The notes beneath the pieces were generated by a model. That model did no database searches. It saw only the letters and a list, made by a program, of their open reading frames with translations, and was not told the DNA's origin. Both the position numbers and the translations under genes were made by a program. Below are positions 30,813 through 41,001 of a DNA stretch of 64,000 bases, piece after piece. This stretch comes from Kushneria konosiri (lineage in GTDB: Bacteria; Pseudomonadota; Gammaproteobacteria; Pseudomonadales; Halomonadaceae): positions 186,001 through 250,000 of the forward strand of contig NZ_CP021323.1 of NCBI RefSeq assembly GCF_002155145.1, written 5' to 3'. Numbering within the stretch: position 1 is the stretch's first letter; every line of letters starts with the position of its first letter.

Positions 30813-31298
30813 TCATGAAATGTCCCGGGCAGCATCCGCCAGTTGTTGCAGGGCCTGTACGCCATGCTCGCTGCCGGCCTCGAAGACCAGACGCCGTCCC
30901 TGATCCATCAGCGACAGCGTAATGACAACATCGGCAGCGGGCAGCCAGCCTTCACCACGTACCGGCCACTCCACGAGCGTCAGAGCCTCATCGGCAAACA
31001 TCTCGCGCCCCCCCAGAAACTCGAGCTCTTCGGGATCGCCCAGACGATAAAGATCGAAGTGATAGACCCGACCGGCCGCCAGATCGTAGGGCTCCACCAG
31101 CGTATAGGTCGGGCTCTTGACCGCGCCTTCATGGCCGAGTGCACGCAGAACGCCCCGGGACAGCGTGGTCTTGCCGGCTCCCAGGTCGCCGTTGAGATAC
31201 ACGATGCCGCGATAGCCCAGCGCCTCGGCCAGCCGTCGGCCAATGGCTACCTGTGCGGCCTCATCGCCGGATTCAAGGATGATGGTTGTCTTGCTCAC
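30813..31298 (-). CDS. tsaE: tRNA threonylcarbamoyladenosine biosynthesis ATPase TsaE
   Basis: 161 residues from a GTG start (E. coli 153). Walker A GDLGAGKTT, then SPTYTLVEPY and HFDLYRLGDPEELEFLG, are diagnostic. It drives the TsaBDE complex that makes t6A37 on tRNAs decoding ANN. A TTG 24 bp upstream is an alternative start; the GTG gives the family length and follows an AGAGTGG purine stretch. Confidence 0.94.
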   Translation of the reverse strand: MSKTTIILESGDEAAQVAIGRRLAEALGYRGIVYLNGDLGAGKTTLSRGVLRALGHEGAVKSPTYTLVEPYDLAAGRVYHFDLYRLGDPEELEFLGGREMFADEALTLVEWPVRGEGWLPAADVVITLSLMDQGRRLVFEAGSEHGVQALQQLADAARDIS

Positions 31299-31367
31299 GT
31301 TAACCCACTCTAAACTGATCAAGGCCCTGCCCTGTTATCGGCAGGCCACCATGTTAATGACATCCTT

Positions 31368-32867
31368 TCACCTGCCGGGATTAGCGCGGCGGCGCGCGTA
31401 GCATGCCAGATCACTTGCCAGCAGGCCACGTTCGCCCTGGTCGCGCGCCGCATCATCGGCGGCCAATCCATGGATCAACACGCCGCTGGCTGCGGCCTCC
31501 AGCGGCGAAAGGCCCTGTACCAGCAGTGAGGCAATCATGCCGCCCAGCACATCCCCCATCCCACCGGAGGCCATGCCCGGGTTGCCGAAAGGACTGATAA
31601 AGCATGCCTCAGGACCTTCACCGCCGACCACCAGCGTGCCGGCCCCCTTGAGCACAATCACACCGCCATAACGGCGATGCAGGCTCAGCGCCGCCTGGTA
31701 ACGATCGGCCTGTACTTCCGCCACGCTGCAATCCAGCAGCATGGCCGCTTCCCCCGGGTGCGGGGTCAAAATCCAGTCATCGCGACGCTCGCCGGCGTAA
31801 CCTGCCGCCAGCAGGTGAAGCCCATCGGCATCCACCAGCCTGGGGCCATCGGCCTTCATGACCGTCTGCATCAGCCCCTGCCCCCAGGCGCCCTGACCCA
31901 GCCCGGGCCCGATCAACACGGCCGTGGCCTTGTCGACCAGCGCCTCGATATCCAGCCCGTTGCGCGCCTCATGTACCATCATTTCCGGACAGCGCGTCAG
32001 GGCCGGCGGAATGTGCACGCTCGCCGTGGCCAGACTCACCAGCCCGGCGCCCAGGCGCGCGGCGGTCTCGGCGCTCATGATGGTTGAGCCACCAAAGCCC
32101 GGCTGGCCACCCACTACCAGCAGATGACCACAATCCCCCTTGTGGGTGGTGGGACGCCGACGGGGCAGCGTCTCCTTGAGCCGCTCAGCCACCAGCAACT
32201 CGCCCACATGGTCGCTCTCTGAAAGCGCCACCCTGGCGACGCTCAGGGGCGACAGAACGATCTCACCAGTGACGTCAGGTGCCTGGCCGGTATACAAGCC
32301 AAACTTGCGTGCGATAAAGGTGACCGTTAGATCGGCCTTTACCGCCTCACCCAGCAGCGCGCCCGTATCGGCATGCAGCCCGGAAGGAACATCCAGCGCC
32401 ACGACCGGCGCGCCTGATCGATTAATGCCTGCAATGGCACTGTCAAACGGCGGGCGTATTTCGCCCCGAGTACCGGTGCCCAGCAGGGCATCAACGATCA
32501 CGTCGGTGTCGAAAGGAATCACGGTATCCGGATGCCAGTCCTCAATGGTCACACCGCTTTCGCGCGCCAGATGTACTGCATCAGCGGCCTCGCCCTGTAG
32601 CTGATCCGGCGTGCGCAACGCCAGAAGCTGTACATCCAGCCCCTTTTGGCATGCCAGTGCCGCCACCACATAGCCATCACCACCATTGTTGCCGCTGCCA
32701 CAAAGAATGCACAGGCGCCGTGCCGTGGGCCAGCGTCGGATAATTTCATCCAGAGCGGCACGGCCGGCCTGCATCATCAGGGCAAATCCCGGCATGCCCT
32801 GTTCGATGGTACGTTGATCCAGCGCCTGAACCTGTCGGGCGCTGTAGAGTCGTGCATTCGCCGCCAT
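31368..32867 (-). CDS. nnr: Bifunctional NAD(P)HX epimerase / ADP-dependent dehydratase (Nnr)
   Basis: 499 residues (E. coli YjeF 515). The N-terminal YjeF_N epimerase domain (about 1-215) has GSGNNGGDGYVVA; the C-terminal carbohydrate-kinase-like dehydratase domain (about 230-495) has HKGDCGHLLVVGG, LTPHPGEAAMLL, LKGAGT and NPGMASGGMGDVLGG. Together they repair hydrated NAD(P)H. The ATG at 32867 follows an AAGGAG site; longer in-frame starts lack one. It is divergent from queG and leads the tsaE-amiB-mutL series, as in E. coli. Confidence 0.95.
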   Translation of the reverse strand: MAANARLYSARQVQALDQRTIEQGMPGFALMMQAGRAALDEIIRRWPTARRLCILCGSGNNGGDGYVVAALACQKGLDVQLLALRTPDQLQGEAADAVHLARESGVTIEDWHPDTVIPFDTDVIVDALLGTGTRGEIRPPFDSAIAGINRSGAPVVALDVPSGLHADTGALLGEAVKADLTVTFIARKFGLYTGQAPDVTGEIVLSPLSVARVALSESDHVGELLVAERLKETLPRRRPTTHKGDCGHLLVVGGQPGFGGSTIMSAETAARLGAGLVSLATASVHIPPALTRCPEMMVHEARNGLDIEALVDKATAVLIGPGLGQGAWGQGLMQTVMKADGPRLVDADGLHLLAAGYAGERRDDWILTPHPGEAAMLLDCSVAEVQADRYQAALSLHRRYGGVIVLKGAGTLVVGGEGPEACFISPFGNPGMASGGMGDVLGGMIASLLVQGLSPLEAAASGVLIHGLAADDAARDQGERGLLASDLACYARRRANPGR

Positions 32868-33135
32868 GGCATTCTCCTTTCGGACCGTCCGTGTCCTTGA
32901 TATTGATTGAGGCTGTCTTGCGCGGCCGTCAAACACGTTCAGCCAACATGGGCCGACAAGCAGTGTTGTGACCCTGCCACCCTGCGCAGGTTCCGATCAT
33001 CAGCGCTTTCTGATGGTTCAAAAACGTCTCTTTGGCCGAAAGCGCAGGCACTGTCATACTGTCGCCTTCATGTCGCGCTTCACTCAACGGGCCGCCATTA
33101 TGCCCCGCATTACCGAGCCTCGAGGCTCGCATACC

Positions 33136-34341
33136 ATGACCACTGCTTCTTCAAATACTGCTTCAGACATGGCCCTGCACCATGACACCGATGCACCGCC
33201 CGCGCCCGGGACGCTCGACCCTGCCCGGATGGCCGAAAAACTTCGGGTCTGGGCACGCGAGCTGGGCTTTCAGCAGCTGGGCATTACCGACACCGACCTC
33301 GATGCTCATGAAGACCATCTCCATCGGTGGCTGGAAGCGGGCTATCACGGCGAGATGGACTACATGGCACGCCATGGCACCAAACGTACTCGCCCGGCCG
33401 AACTCGAGCCCGGCACGCTGCGCATCATTAGCGTACGCATGGACTACCTGCCGCCCGAAATCGAGAGCACTCGGGTACTGGGTCAGCCCGAACGTGCCTA
33501 TGTGGCACGTTACGCGCTCGGGCGCGACTATCACAAGCTGATCCGCAAGCGTCTGACCCAGCTGGCGCAAAAGCTGCAAAAGGAGATCGGGACGTTCGGC
33601 TTTCGCGCCTTTGTGGACTCCGCACCGGTCATGGAACGCGCGCTGGCCCAGAAGGCGGGCATCGGCTGGTTCGGCAAGAATGCGATGATTCTCAACCCTA
33701 AGGCCGGGTCGCTGTTCTTTCTCGGCGAGCTTTATACCGATCTGCCCCTGCCCGTGGATGAACCCTTTGAAGGCGATCACTGCGGCAAGTGTACGCGCTG
33801 TCAGACCTGGTGCCCCACCGGCGCCATCGTGGATGACAAGGTCATCGATGCAAGGCGCTGCATCTCCTATCTCACCATCGAAAAGCATGGCTCGATCCCG
33901 CTGGAATATCGCCACGCCATGGGCAACCGCGTCTTCGGCTGCGATGACTGCCAGCTTGTCTGCCCTTTCACGCGATTCACGCGTACCACAAGAGAGCAGG
34001 ACTTTGCCCCGCGCCATGCGCTGGATCGTGCCCGGCTGGTCGATCTTTTCAACTGGAGCGAGCCCGAGTTTCTCGAGCACACGCAGGGCAGTGCCATCCG
34101 ACGGCTGGGCTATGAACGCTGGCTGCGCAACCTGGCCGTAGGACTGGGCAACGCCCCCTTCAGCGAAGAGATTGTTTCGGCGCTCAAGGCGCGCCTGGCC
34201 TGGCCCAGCGACATGGTCCGTGAGCACGTGCGCTGGGCGCTGTCGCAGCAGCTTCAAAAGCGCGATGACGCTCGAGAAGCGGCGTTAGCGCCACTGATCG
34301 AGGCCGGTTTCAAGGACATCATCGCCCGCCAGCCGGCCTGA
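33136..34341 (+). CDS. queG: Epoxyqueuosine reductase QueG
   Basis: 401 residues (E. coli 379). It performs the last step of queuosine synthesis in tRNA, using cobalamin and two [4Fe-4S] clusters. Ferredoxin motifs CGKCTRCQTWCPTGAI and CDDCQLVCPF are present; a HEAT-like C-terminus binds tRNA. The start ATG at 33136 gives an unconserved but short N-terminal stretch; 33169 is an alternative, while the longer ORF start at 32968 is unlikely. Divergent from nnr, as in enterics. Confidence 0.94.
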   Translation: MTTASSNTASDMALHHDTDAPPAPGTLDPARMAEKLRVWARELGFQQLGITDTDLDAHEDHLHRWLEAGYHGEMDYMARHGTKRTRPAELEPGTLRIISVRMDYLPPEIESTRVLGQPERAYVARYALGRDYHKLIRKRLTQLAQKLQKEIGTFGFRAFVDSAPVMERALAQKAGIGWFGKNAMILNPKAGSLFFLGELYTDLPLPVDEPFEGDHCGKCTRCQTWCPTGAIVDDKVIDARRCISYLTIEKHGSIPLEYRHAMGNRVFGCDDCQLVCPFTRFTRTTREQDFAPRHALDRARLVDLFNWSEPEFLEHTQGSAIRRLGYERWLRNLAVGLGNAPFSEEIVSALKARLAWPSDMVREHVRWALSQQLQKRDDAREAALAPLIEAGFKDIIARQPA

Positions 34342-34367
34342 TCGGCAAAACCGGGGTCGAAACAGAA

Positions 34368-34913
34368 CTACAACGCCAGCAGATTGGCGCGGTAGTAGCG
34401 CAGCTCCTCAATGGAGTCACGGATGTCATCCAGCGCCAGGTGCGTGCCCTGTTTGCTGATGCCGGAAAGAATCGAGGGCTTCCAGCGACGTGCCAGCTCC
34501 TTGAGCGTCGAGACATCCAGATTGCGGTAGTGAAAGAAGGCTTCCAGCGCCTGCATTTCATGCTGCATGAAACGCCGGTCCTGATGGACGCTGTTGCCGC
34601 ACATCGGTGAGGCGCCCTTCTCGACGTGCTGCTCCAGAAAGCGCAGCGTCGCCTGCTCGGCTTGCTGCGTGGAAACGCGGCTCTGACGCACTCGCTCGGT
34701 TAGTCCTGTATTGCCGTGAGTGCGGGTGTTCCAGTCATCCATCAGCGCAAGCTGCTCATCGCTTTGATGAATGGCCATGACAGGGCCTTCGGCAATCACG
34801 TTGAGCTGGTTGTCGGTCACGATGGTGGCGATCTCGATAATGCGGTCCCGCGCCGGATCCAGACCGGTCATTTCGAGATCGATCCAGATCAGACGTTCAT
34901 TTTGAGTACTCAT
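34368..34913 (-). CDS. orn: Oligoribonuclease
   Basis: 181 residues, identical in length to E. coli Orn. DEDDh exonuclease motifs are [10 protein letters not shown] (Exo I, about residues 9-18), NSVHQDRRF (Exo II) and the His/Asp pair [10 protein letters not shown] (Exo III). It degrades 2-mers left by other RNases and also pGpG from c-di-GMP turnover. The ATG at 34913 matches the family; the upstream in-frame extension reaches into the rsgA leader. Divergent from rsgA, convergent with queG. Confidence 0.97.
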   Translation of the reverse strand: MSTQNERLIWIDLEMTGLDPARDRIIEIATIVTDNQLNVIAEGPVMAIHQSDEQLALMDDWNTRTHGNTGLTERVRQSRVSTQQAEQATLRFLEQHVEKGASPMCGNSVHQDRRFMQHEMQALEAFFHYRNLDVSTLKELARRWKPSILSGISKQGTHLALDDIRDSIEELRYYRANLLAL

Positions 34914-35066
34914 CACACATTCCGGATAGACTTGAAGGGAGATTCTTCCCGATGCCCCTGATGGGCCGGGATGAAACACGAATGCCCTAAAGCGTACAAT
35001 TGCGCGACGCTTTCCACCAGCCGGGATCGGCGCCGGCGTGCAGGCCCACCACCGCCCAGGAGTTTC

Positions 35067-36083
35067 ATGAGTCAACGCAAGCTATCCCGCCAGCAGCGCT
35101 GGCGTGTCGAGAAGGTTCAGGCCGAGCGGGCCAGGCGCGCCGAAAAGCGCGAGCAGACCGACCAGCGCCAGCTGGCCGAGGGAGAATACGGTCCAGAACA
35201 GCTCGGCCGCGTGGTGGCGCACTTCGGCCGCAACATGGAGGTGGAAGGCAGCGACGGCGTGCGCCATTTGTGTCATCTACGCGCCAATCTCGACACGCTG
35301 GTGACCGGTGACCGGGTCAGCTGGCGCGAGGCAAGCGATGGCAGCGGCGTAGTTGAGGCGCGCCTTGAGCGTTATTCGACGCTGGAGCGCCCGGATGCCC
35401 GTGGCCGACTCAAGAGCGTGGCGGCCAACATCGATCGCATCATGATCGTATTTGCCGTGGAGCCCGAGCCACACCCGTTTCTGATCGACCGCTATCTGGT
35501 GGCCGCTGAAGCTACAGGGATCGCGCCGGCGCTGGTCCTTAACAAGATGGACCTGCTCGATGAGTACCACGCGCTACACGCGCTGGCCAGTCGCTATCGG
35601 GCGCTCGGATATCCGGTCATTGGCGCCTCGACCAGACGTGACGGCGGGCTCGAGGATCTGATCGCGGCCATGGATGACACCACCGCCGTGTTCGTGGGCC
35701 AGAGCGGCGTGGGCAAGTCTTCCCTGATCGATGCCCTGCTGCCGGATGAATCACTGGCCGTGGGTGAACTTTCAGTGGACAGTCGCAAGGGCCGCCATAC
35801 CACCACCACCGCACGGCTTTATCACTTCAGCCAGGGCAGCGGCGCCCTGATCGACTCTCCCGGCATCCGCGAGTTCGGCCTGGGCCACCTTGATGAGCAG
35901 CAGGTCGAAAACGGCTTTATCGAGTTTCGCCCGTACCTGGGCCACTGTCGCTTCCGCGACTGCCGTCATCGTCATGAGCCCGGCTGCGCCATTCTGGCTG
36001 CCGCGGAAAACGGCGAGATTCTTCCCGAACGACTGGAAAGCTTCCGCCGCATCGTGCATGAACTCAATGCCCCGCCCCGATAG
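35067..36083 (+). CDS. rsgA: Small ribosomal subunit biogenesis GTPase RsgA
   Basis: 338 residues (E. coli 350). The GTPase is circularly permuted: NKMDLL (G4) comes before [12 protein letters not shown] (G1) and [10 protein letters not shown] (G3). An N-terminal OB fold follows a basic helix ([16 protein letters not shown]), and the C-terminal zinc knuckle C-x5-C-x4-H-x4-C-like is in [16 protein letters not shown]. It matures the 30S subunit. The ATG at 35067 has an AGGAG site; an in-frame ATG at 34971 overlaps the promoter region. Confidence 0.96.
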   Translation: MSQRKLSRQQRWRVEKVQAERARRAEKREQTDQRQLAEGEYGPEQLGRVVAHFGRNMEVEGSDGVRHLCHLRANLDTLVTGDRVSWREASDGSGVVEARLERYSTLERPDARGRLKSVAANIDRIMIVFAVEPEPHPFLIDRYLVAAEATGIAPALVLNKMDLLDEYHALHALASRYRALGYPVIGASTRRDGGLEDLIAAMDDTTAVFVGQSGVGKSSLIDALLPDESLAVGELSVDSRKGRHTTTTARLYHFSQGSGALIDSPGIREFGLGHLDEQQVENGFIEFRPYLGHCRFRDCRHRHEPGCAILAAAENGEILPERLESFRRIVHELNAPPR

Positions 36084-36121
36084 TCTCCTGTCCTTTCCGT
36101 GACGCCTCATCATCGACAATC

Positions 36122-36148
36122 AAAAAGGGACCGCCCGAAGGCGGCCCC
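36122..36148 (-). terminator. Terminator of the purine permease gene
   Basis: GGGACCGCC and GGCGGCCCC pair (one A-C mismatch) around a CGAA loop and are followed on the minus strand by TTTTT. It sits between the convergent rsgA and permease genes, 28 bp after the permease stop. Confidence 0.82.
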
Positions 36149-36176
36149 CTGAGCCATGACTTCTGCCGAGCAACGC

Positions 36177-37505
36177 CTACTCCTGAAACAGCAGCAGCAG
36201 TGACAGCGCGGCCAGAATCCACATGGTCGGGTGAATCTCGTGACGCTTGCCCACGCCTGCCTTGACCACCACAAAAGCCAGAAAGCCAAAGACCACGCCG
36301 TGCGTGATCGAATAGGTCAACGGAATCAGGATCATGGCGATAAAGGCCGGAATGGCGTCGTCAAACTCGTACCAGTTGATATGACGAATCGGGTCCAGCA
36401 TGAACACGCCGACCATAATCAGCGCCGGCGCCGTGGCAATCGAGGGCACCAGTGACAAAAGTGGTGACAAGAAGAGAAACGGCAAAAAGAGCAGCGCTGC
36501 CGTTACTGCCACCAGCCCTGATCGCCCGCCCTGACTGATGCCTGCCGCCGACTCGACATAGGCATTGGCCGGGCTGGTCCCCAGTGGTGCAGAGATGACT
36601 GCCGACATCGCATCGACCATCATGGATTGGCGAATATTGCGCGGCTCGCCGTTGCGATCCAGCAGCTTGCCGGCCTGACATACCCCCATGAAGGTCGACA
36701 GCGCGTCAAAAAACGTGGTGAACAGCACCACGAAGATAAACGGCCAATAGGCGATATTGAGCGCCCCGATCAGATCAAGCTGACCCACGGCGCTGAAATC
36801 CGGCAGGGCAAAGATGCCGTTGAAATTGACCAGCGTCGCCGTACCGGTGGGAGAAAATGCGCTGGCATCGCCCCAGAACCGGCCAATGGCCGTCGCCATC
36901 AGCGTTGTGGCCACAATGCCGATGATCAATGCTCCCGGCATGTTGCGCGCGACCAGAACGGCGGTAATGGCAAGGCCGATCAGAAAGGTCACCAGCGTCG
37001 GGGTCATCTCGCCCAGGCCCACTACGGTCGCAGGATTACTGACCAGAAAGCCCGCATTGACCAGACCAATGACCGTGATGAAAAGCCCGATGCCACAGGA
37101 GATGGCATAGCGCAGCTGCGCAGGAATGGCATCAATGATATAGCGGCGTACGTTGAGCACCGCCAGCACGGCAAAAAGGATGCCGGCCCAGAACACACAC
37201 CCCAGCGCCGTCTGCCACGGGATGCCCGCGCCAACAACCATGGTGTAGGTAAACAGCGCGTTGATGCCCATGCCCGGTGCCACCAGAATCGGGTTGCGCG
37301 CATAAAGGCCCATCATCAGGCTGCCAAAAAAGCTGACCAGCACCGTGGCGGTCAGGGCACTGGCAAAGGGAATCCCTGCCGCATTCATGATGGTTGGATT
37401 GACCACAATGATGTACATGGCCGCCAGAAAGGTGGCGATGCCGGCCAGGATATCGCGACGTACGCTGCTGCCCTGACTTGTTATTTTAAAATACGATTCG
37501 AGCAC
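36177..37505 (-). CDS. NCS2-family purine permease (AzgA/GhxP type)
   Basis: 442 residues, about 12-14 hydrophobic segments. The start YFKITSQGSSVRRDILAGIATFLAAMYI, the NPILVAPGMGINALFTY segment and GTSPANAYVESAAGISQGGRSGL are hallmarks of the hypoxanthine/guanine/adenine proton symporters (GhxP, GhxQ, AdeP, AdeQ; about 445 residues). Which purine it carries cannot be told. A GTG start at 37505 preceded by GGAGAG fits the family N-terminus; the ORF continues upstream but without similarity. Confidence 0.9.
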   Translation of the reverse strand: MLESYFKITSQGSSVRRDILAGIATFLAAMYIIVVNPTIMNAAGIPFASALTATVLVSFFGSLMMGLYARNPILVAPGMGINALFTYTMVVGAGIPWQTALGCVFWAGILFAVLAVLNVRRYIIDAIPAQLRYAISCGIGLFITVIGLVNAGFLVSNPATVVGLGEMTPTLVTFLIGLAITAVLVARNMPGALIIGIVATTLMATAIGRFWGDASAFSPTGTATLVNFNGIFALPDFSAVGQLDLIGALNIAYWPFIFVVLFTTFFDALSTFMGVCQAGKLLDRNGEPRNIRQSMMVDAMSAVISAPLGTSPANAYVESAAGISQGGRSGLVAVTAALLFLPFLFLSPLLSLVPSIATAPALIMVGVFMLDPIRHINWYEFDDAIPAFIAMILIPLTYSITHGVVFGFLAFVVVKAGVGKRHEIHPTMWILAALSLLLLFQE

Positions 37506-37691
37506 GCTGACTCTCCACTTGCACTGTTGTCTATCCTGATAATGGGTTGATTGTCGACATATCCCTGCCAATGGTGTCGCTGGAACACCGTTGTCCCTTA
37601 AGACTGGCATTGCCACCGTTCGCGAGCGGCCATCGAGTGTGCAATGCTTGTGCCATGTTAACCCGCTCGCGTCACCAAAAGGAGAGTGAGG

Positions 37692-38519
37692 ATGTCACAG
37701 GACGAGGCAAGGTTTCCCAGAATCATTGAGCCCCGGGCGCTGTCGGCGCATCTTGAGGCGCCTGATCTTTTGATCATTGATGTGCCGGCCAGCGCTCAGA
37801 GCTATCAGGACGGCCACGTCCCCGGCGCCGTTTTTCTCGATTATCGTCGTCTGCTGTCGGGTCAGGCCCCGGTGGCCAATGACGTGCCTGACGAGGATGC
37901 CCTCTCGACACTTTTTTCCGAACTGGGCCTGACGCCCCAGACGCACGTCATTGTCTACGACGATGAAGGCGGTGGCTGGGCCGGACGACTGGCCTGGACA
38001 CTCACCCTGCTGGGCCATGACCAGTGGTCCTATCTCAACGGCGGCATTCACGCCTGGCGAGCCGACGACCTGCCCCAGTCACAGCAGCCACATTCGCCTA
38101 CCCCTTCACGTTATCAGGCCCGCATTCAACACCCGGAACTGATGATCCAGCGCGAGGAATTGATCGAGCGCCTTGAAGACCCCGAACTTGCCATCTGGGA
38201 TGCCCGCAGCCCCGAGGAATATGACGGTCTAAAGGGCAACAATCAGCGTCTGGGCCATATCCCCGGAGCGGTCAATCTCGAGTGGACCGACACCATGGAC
38301 AAGGCGCGCCATCTGCGGCTGCGTGACCTGTCGGAACTGGTGACTGAACTGGCCGCCCTGGGCATCGATGCCGACGGCGACATTGCCACGCACTGTCAGA
38401 GCCACCATCGCAGCGGGCTGACGTGGATGATCGGCTATATTCTGGGCTACAACATTCGCGCCTACCCCGGTTCCTGGCAGGAGTGGGGCAATCGCGACGA
38501 TACCCCCATCGAAACCTGA
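37692..38519 (+). CDS. rhdA: RhdA-type thiosulfate sulfurtransferase (two rhodanese domains)
   Basis: 275 residues with two rhodanese domains; only the C-terminal one has an active-site loop. The loop CQSHHRSG closely resembles Azotobacter RhdA (CQTHHRSG), with the catalytic Cys at about residue 236. Such enzymes move sulfane sulfur, and RhdA has been linked to redox balance and Fe-S supply. The ATG at 37692 is spaced correctly from AAGGAG (37678-37683); the GTG at 37686 is too close. The psd gene follows, an order also known in Pseudomonas. Confidence 0.9.
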   Translation: MSQDEARFPRIIEPRALSAHLEAPDLLIIDVPASAQSYQDGHVPGAVFLDYRRLLSGQAPVANDVPDEDALSTLFSELGLTPQTHVIVYDDEGGGWAGRLAWTLTLLGHDQWSYLNGGIHAWRADDLPQSQQPHSPTPSRYQARIQHPELMIQREELIERLEDPELAIWDARSPEEYDGLKGNNQRLGHIPGAVNLEWTDTMDKARHLRLRDLSELVTELAALGIDADGDIATHCQSHHRSGLTWMIGYILGYNIRAYPGSWQEWGNRDDTPIET

Positions 38520-38605
38520 CGCTCTGCCCTGCCGGTGCAAGGCTTGAGCCTCCGGCAGGGGTATGTAACATTGCCTCCCTTCATGACTGTTTTCAGGTGC
38601 CTCTT

Positions 38606-39484
38606 TTGAATCGCGATCGTCTGTTTGCCCTGCTGCAATATCCGCTGCCCCAGCACGCCATTTCCCGACTGGCAGGACAGCTTGCCGATGCGCGCACGCC
38701 CTGGATCAGGGATACGTTCATTCAGCGCTTTGCCAGTCACTACGATATCGACATGAGTGAAGCGCTTGAACCCGATCTCGGCGCGTACAAGAGTTTCAAC
38801 GACTTTTTTACCCGTGCCCTCAAGCCTGATGCCCGCCCCATCGACTCCGGGATCGTTTCGCCTGCTGACGGTGTGCTCTCGCAGTTCGGACGCATCGATC
38901 ATGGCACCTTGATGCAGGCCAAGGGCCATGCCTACTCGCTGACGGCCCTGCTGGGCGGTGATGATGCTGCGGCCGCCGAGCTGCGCGATGGCAGTTTCGC
39001 CACCGTCTATCTCTCGCCGCGAGACTACCACCGCGTGCACATGCCACTCGAAGGACGCCTGATTCGCACCATCTACGTGCCCGGAAGGCTCTTTTCCGTC
39101 AACCAGGCGACCGCTCGTGAAGTGCCGGGGCTTTTCGCCCGCAACGAACGGCTGGTCTGCCTGTTTGAAACCGAACTGGGGCCGATGGCACTGGTGCTGG
39201 TGGGTGCGATGATTGTGGCCGGCATCGAAACCGTCTGGTCGGGTCAGGTCACCCCGCTGTCGCGCCAACCGCACAGCAATGACTGGGCCAGAGGCGACAT
39301 CACCCTTGGCAAGGGCGATGAAATGGGCCGTTTTCACCTCGGCTCTTCTGTTGTCATGTGCCTGCCAAAGGCCTACTCCTTCGTTGATACCCTCACCCCC
39401 GGCATGAAGATTCGCCTGGGTCAGCAGCTGGCACCTGATCCCGACATTCCCGCCGACACGCTCACACCGGAAGAGCTTTCCTGA
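38606..39484 (+). CDS. psd: Phosphatidylserine decarboxylase proenzyme
   Basis: 292 residues from a TTG start preceded by AGGTG; a GTG three codons upstream is possible and no in-frame ATG fits. The protein makes phosphatidylethanolamine and self-cleaves to create a pyruvoyl group. The autocleavage motif here is LGSS (residues 245-248) in place of the common LGST. Other landmarks are [13 protein letters not shown] (catalytic Asp region) and YHRVHMP. Inner-membrane associated. Pseudomonas Psd has a similar length (about 289); the E. coli protein is longer. Confidence 0.93.
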   Translation: MNRDRLFALLQYPLPQHAISRLAGQLADARTPWIRDTFIQRFASHYDIDMSEALEPDLGAYKSFNDFFTRALKPDARPIDSGIVSPADGVLSQFGRIDHGTLMQAKGHAYSLTALLGGDDAAAAELRDGSFATVYLSPRDYHRVHMPLEGRLIRTIYVPGRLFSVNQATAREVPGLFARNERLVCLFETELGPMALVLVGAMIVAGIETVWSGQVTPLSRQPHSNDWARGDITLGKGDEMGRFHLGSSVVMCLPKAYSFVDTLTPGMKIRLGQQLAPDPDIPADTLTPEELS

Positions 39485-39565
39485 GACCTGAACTCACCGA
39501 AAAATGGTTCGGGCTTTTATCGAGCCGCGGCTGCCTCGAATGACGGCGCCTTAAAGGAACAAGAC

Positions 39566-39862
39566 ATGACACAATTTACGCTGCTGGCCTGGGACTACAC
39601 CGATGAGGGCGCCCTCGAGCGCCGCATGGGCTGTCGAGAGAAGCATCTGGAGGATCTTCGCGAGCTTGCCCGGCAGGGGCATTTCATCAGTGGCGGCGTC
39701 ATCCTGGATGATGACGGCAAAATGATTGGCTCCAATGTCCACTGCCGGTTTGAAAGCCGGGAAGCGCTGGAGGCCTGGCTCGAGACGGAGGTCTACGTCA
39801 CCGAGAAGGTCTGGGAGCATATCGATGTTCGCGAGATCAAACTGTTCGACCCGAACGCCTGA
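39566..39862 (+). CDS. yciI: YciI family protein
   Basis: 98 residues, the same length as E. coli YciI. The ferredoxin-like YCII fold is indicated by an R-x3-REKHLEDLRELARQGHFISGG stretch, with the conserved His at about residue 27, and by an EAWLETEVYVTEKVWE segment. The function is unknown, though distant relatives include dehalogenases and muconolactone isomerases. A good AAAGGA site precedes the ATG. Confidence 0.85.
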   Translation: MTQFTLLAWDYTDEGALERRMGCREKHLEDLRELARQGHFISGGVILDDDGKMIGSNVHCRFESREALEAWLETEVYVTEKVWEHIDVREIKLFDPNA

Positions 39863-39877
39863 CCCCGATACCTGAAA

Positions 39878-39905
39878 CGCCCCGTGGCGAGATGACGACG
39901 GGGCG
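39878..39905. terminator. Possible bidirectional terminator between yciI and epmA
   Basis: CGCCCCGT (39878-39885) pairs with ACGGGGCG (39898-39905) over a 12-nt loop, in the gap between convergent genes. T tracts on either side are poor (GTTTC on the minus strand), so termination strength is uncertain. Confidence 0.45.
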
Positions 39906-39934
39906 GATCAAATCATCATGTGATGCCGACCGAA

Positions 39935-40918
39935 TCAGCAGCGGGCGGTGCCAAAGGCCATGGCTCTATCGATATCATCGATGCCCAGTGCCAGCATGAC
40001 CAACCGATCGACCCCCAGCGCCACGCCGCAGCCCTGCGGCATGCCAGCGCGCAGTGCCGCAATCAGGCGTTGATCTGCCTCGACCTGAGGTTTACCCAGC
40101 GCCAGACGCCCCTGATTGTCCGCCTCAAAACGGGCCTGCTGCTCATCGGCATCGGTCAGCTCATCAAAGCCGTTGGCAAGCTCGATGCCCTCCAGATAGA
40201 TCTCAAAGCGCGCGGCCACCATCGCACCGTCATGATCAATGTGTCGACGCGCCAGCGCCGCCTGGGAAGCCGGATAATCCATCACGACATCAAGCCCCTC
40301 TCGCCCCAGAAGCGGCTCGATGACCAGCGACATCAGAAGGTCACAGCAGTCATCGCGTGACCACTCGCCCGTGTCGGCATCTGAATGCTGCGCGGCCCTG
40401 GCACGCAATGCTGCCAGCGTCTCCGGGCACTCCAGTAGCGGGTCCACCGACAGGTGGGTGATGAAAAGCGCTCGGTAGGCATTCAAGCGCACCGCTGGCA
40501 GAGGCCTGTCCAGCACGGTCTCGATCAGCGTCACGACCTCCTGAATCAGCGCCTCGAGTTCAAAGCCGGGGCGATACCACTCCAGCATGGTGAACTCGAT
40601 GTTGTGACGCCGCCCCGCTTCATTGTCTCGAAACACTCGCGACAGCTGAAAAATGGGGCCGCTGCCGGCCGCCAGCAGACGCTTCATGTGGTATTCCGGC
40701 GACGTCTGTAACCAGAGCCGCTCATCACCGTTCATGGTGCGGGCACCGAGAGAGAGCGAATCCAGATGCACGTCACTGCTGCCGGCATGGCCCAGCACGG
40801 GGGTTTCCACTTCAAGCACATCACGCACGTCAAAAAACTCGCGGATGCGACGCATTAGACCTGCGCGCGCGCGCAATACCTCTAGGGTGGCGCCGGGGCG
40901 CCAGTCATCAGCACTCAT
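39935..40918 (-). CDS. epmA: EF-P beta-lysine ligase EpmA (GenX/PoxA)
   Basis: 327 residues (E. coli 325), a class II lysyl-tRNA synthetase core without the anticodon-binding domain. Motif 2 region is FRDNEAGRRHNIEFTMLEWY; motif 3 is GCGVALGVDRLVMLALG. It ligates beta-lysine to Lys34 of EF-P. Both partner genes are next door: efp (same strand, upstream) and epmB (divergent from efp). Such compact clustering supports the assignment. Confidence 0.95.
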   Translation of the reverse strand: MSADDWRPGATLEVLRARAGLMRRIREFFDVRDVLEVETPVLGHAGSSDVHLDSLSLGARTMNGDERLWLQTSPEYHMKRLLAAGSGPIFQLSRVFRDNEAGRRHNIEFTMLEWYRPGFELEALIQEVVTLIETVLDRPLPAVRLNAYRALFITHLSVDPLLECPETLAALRARAAQHSDADTGEWSRDDCCDLLMSLVIEPLLGREGLDVVMDYPASQAALARRHIDHDGAMVAARFEIYLEGIELANGFDELTDADEQQARFEADNQGRLALGKPQVEADQRLIAALRAGMPQGCGVALGVDRLVMLALGIDDIDRAMAFGTARC

Positions 40919-40952
40919 GACACATCATCCATTGATGGAATGGGGCCAAACG

Positions 40953-40982
40953 CAAACGCCGGACCATGAGGCCCGGCGTTTG
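40953..40982 (-). terminator. Hairpin after efp
   Basis: CAAACGCCGG (40953-40962) pairs perfectly with CCGGCGTTTG (40973-40982). On the minus strand it is followed by CGTTTGG, a weak U tract. It lies 20 bp after the efp stop and 35 bp before epmA, so it may attenuate rather than end transcription. Confidence 0.55.
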
Positions 40983-41001
40983 CCATACTTCGGGACACGC
41001 C

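Noticed and set aside
36627-37550. 307-codon plus-strand open frame rich in Arg, Gln and His
   Set aside because: Antisense to the purine permease; composition mirrors transmembrane codons read in reverse.
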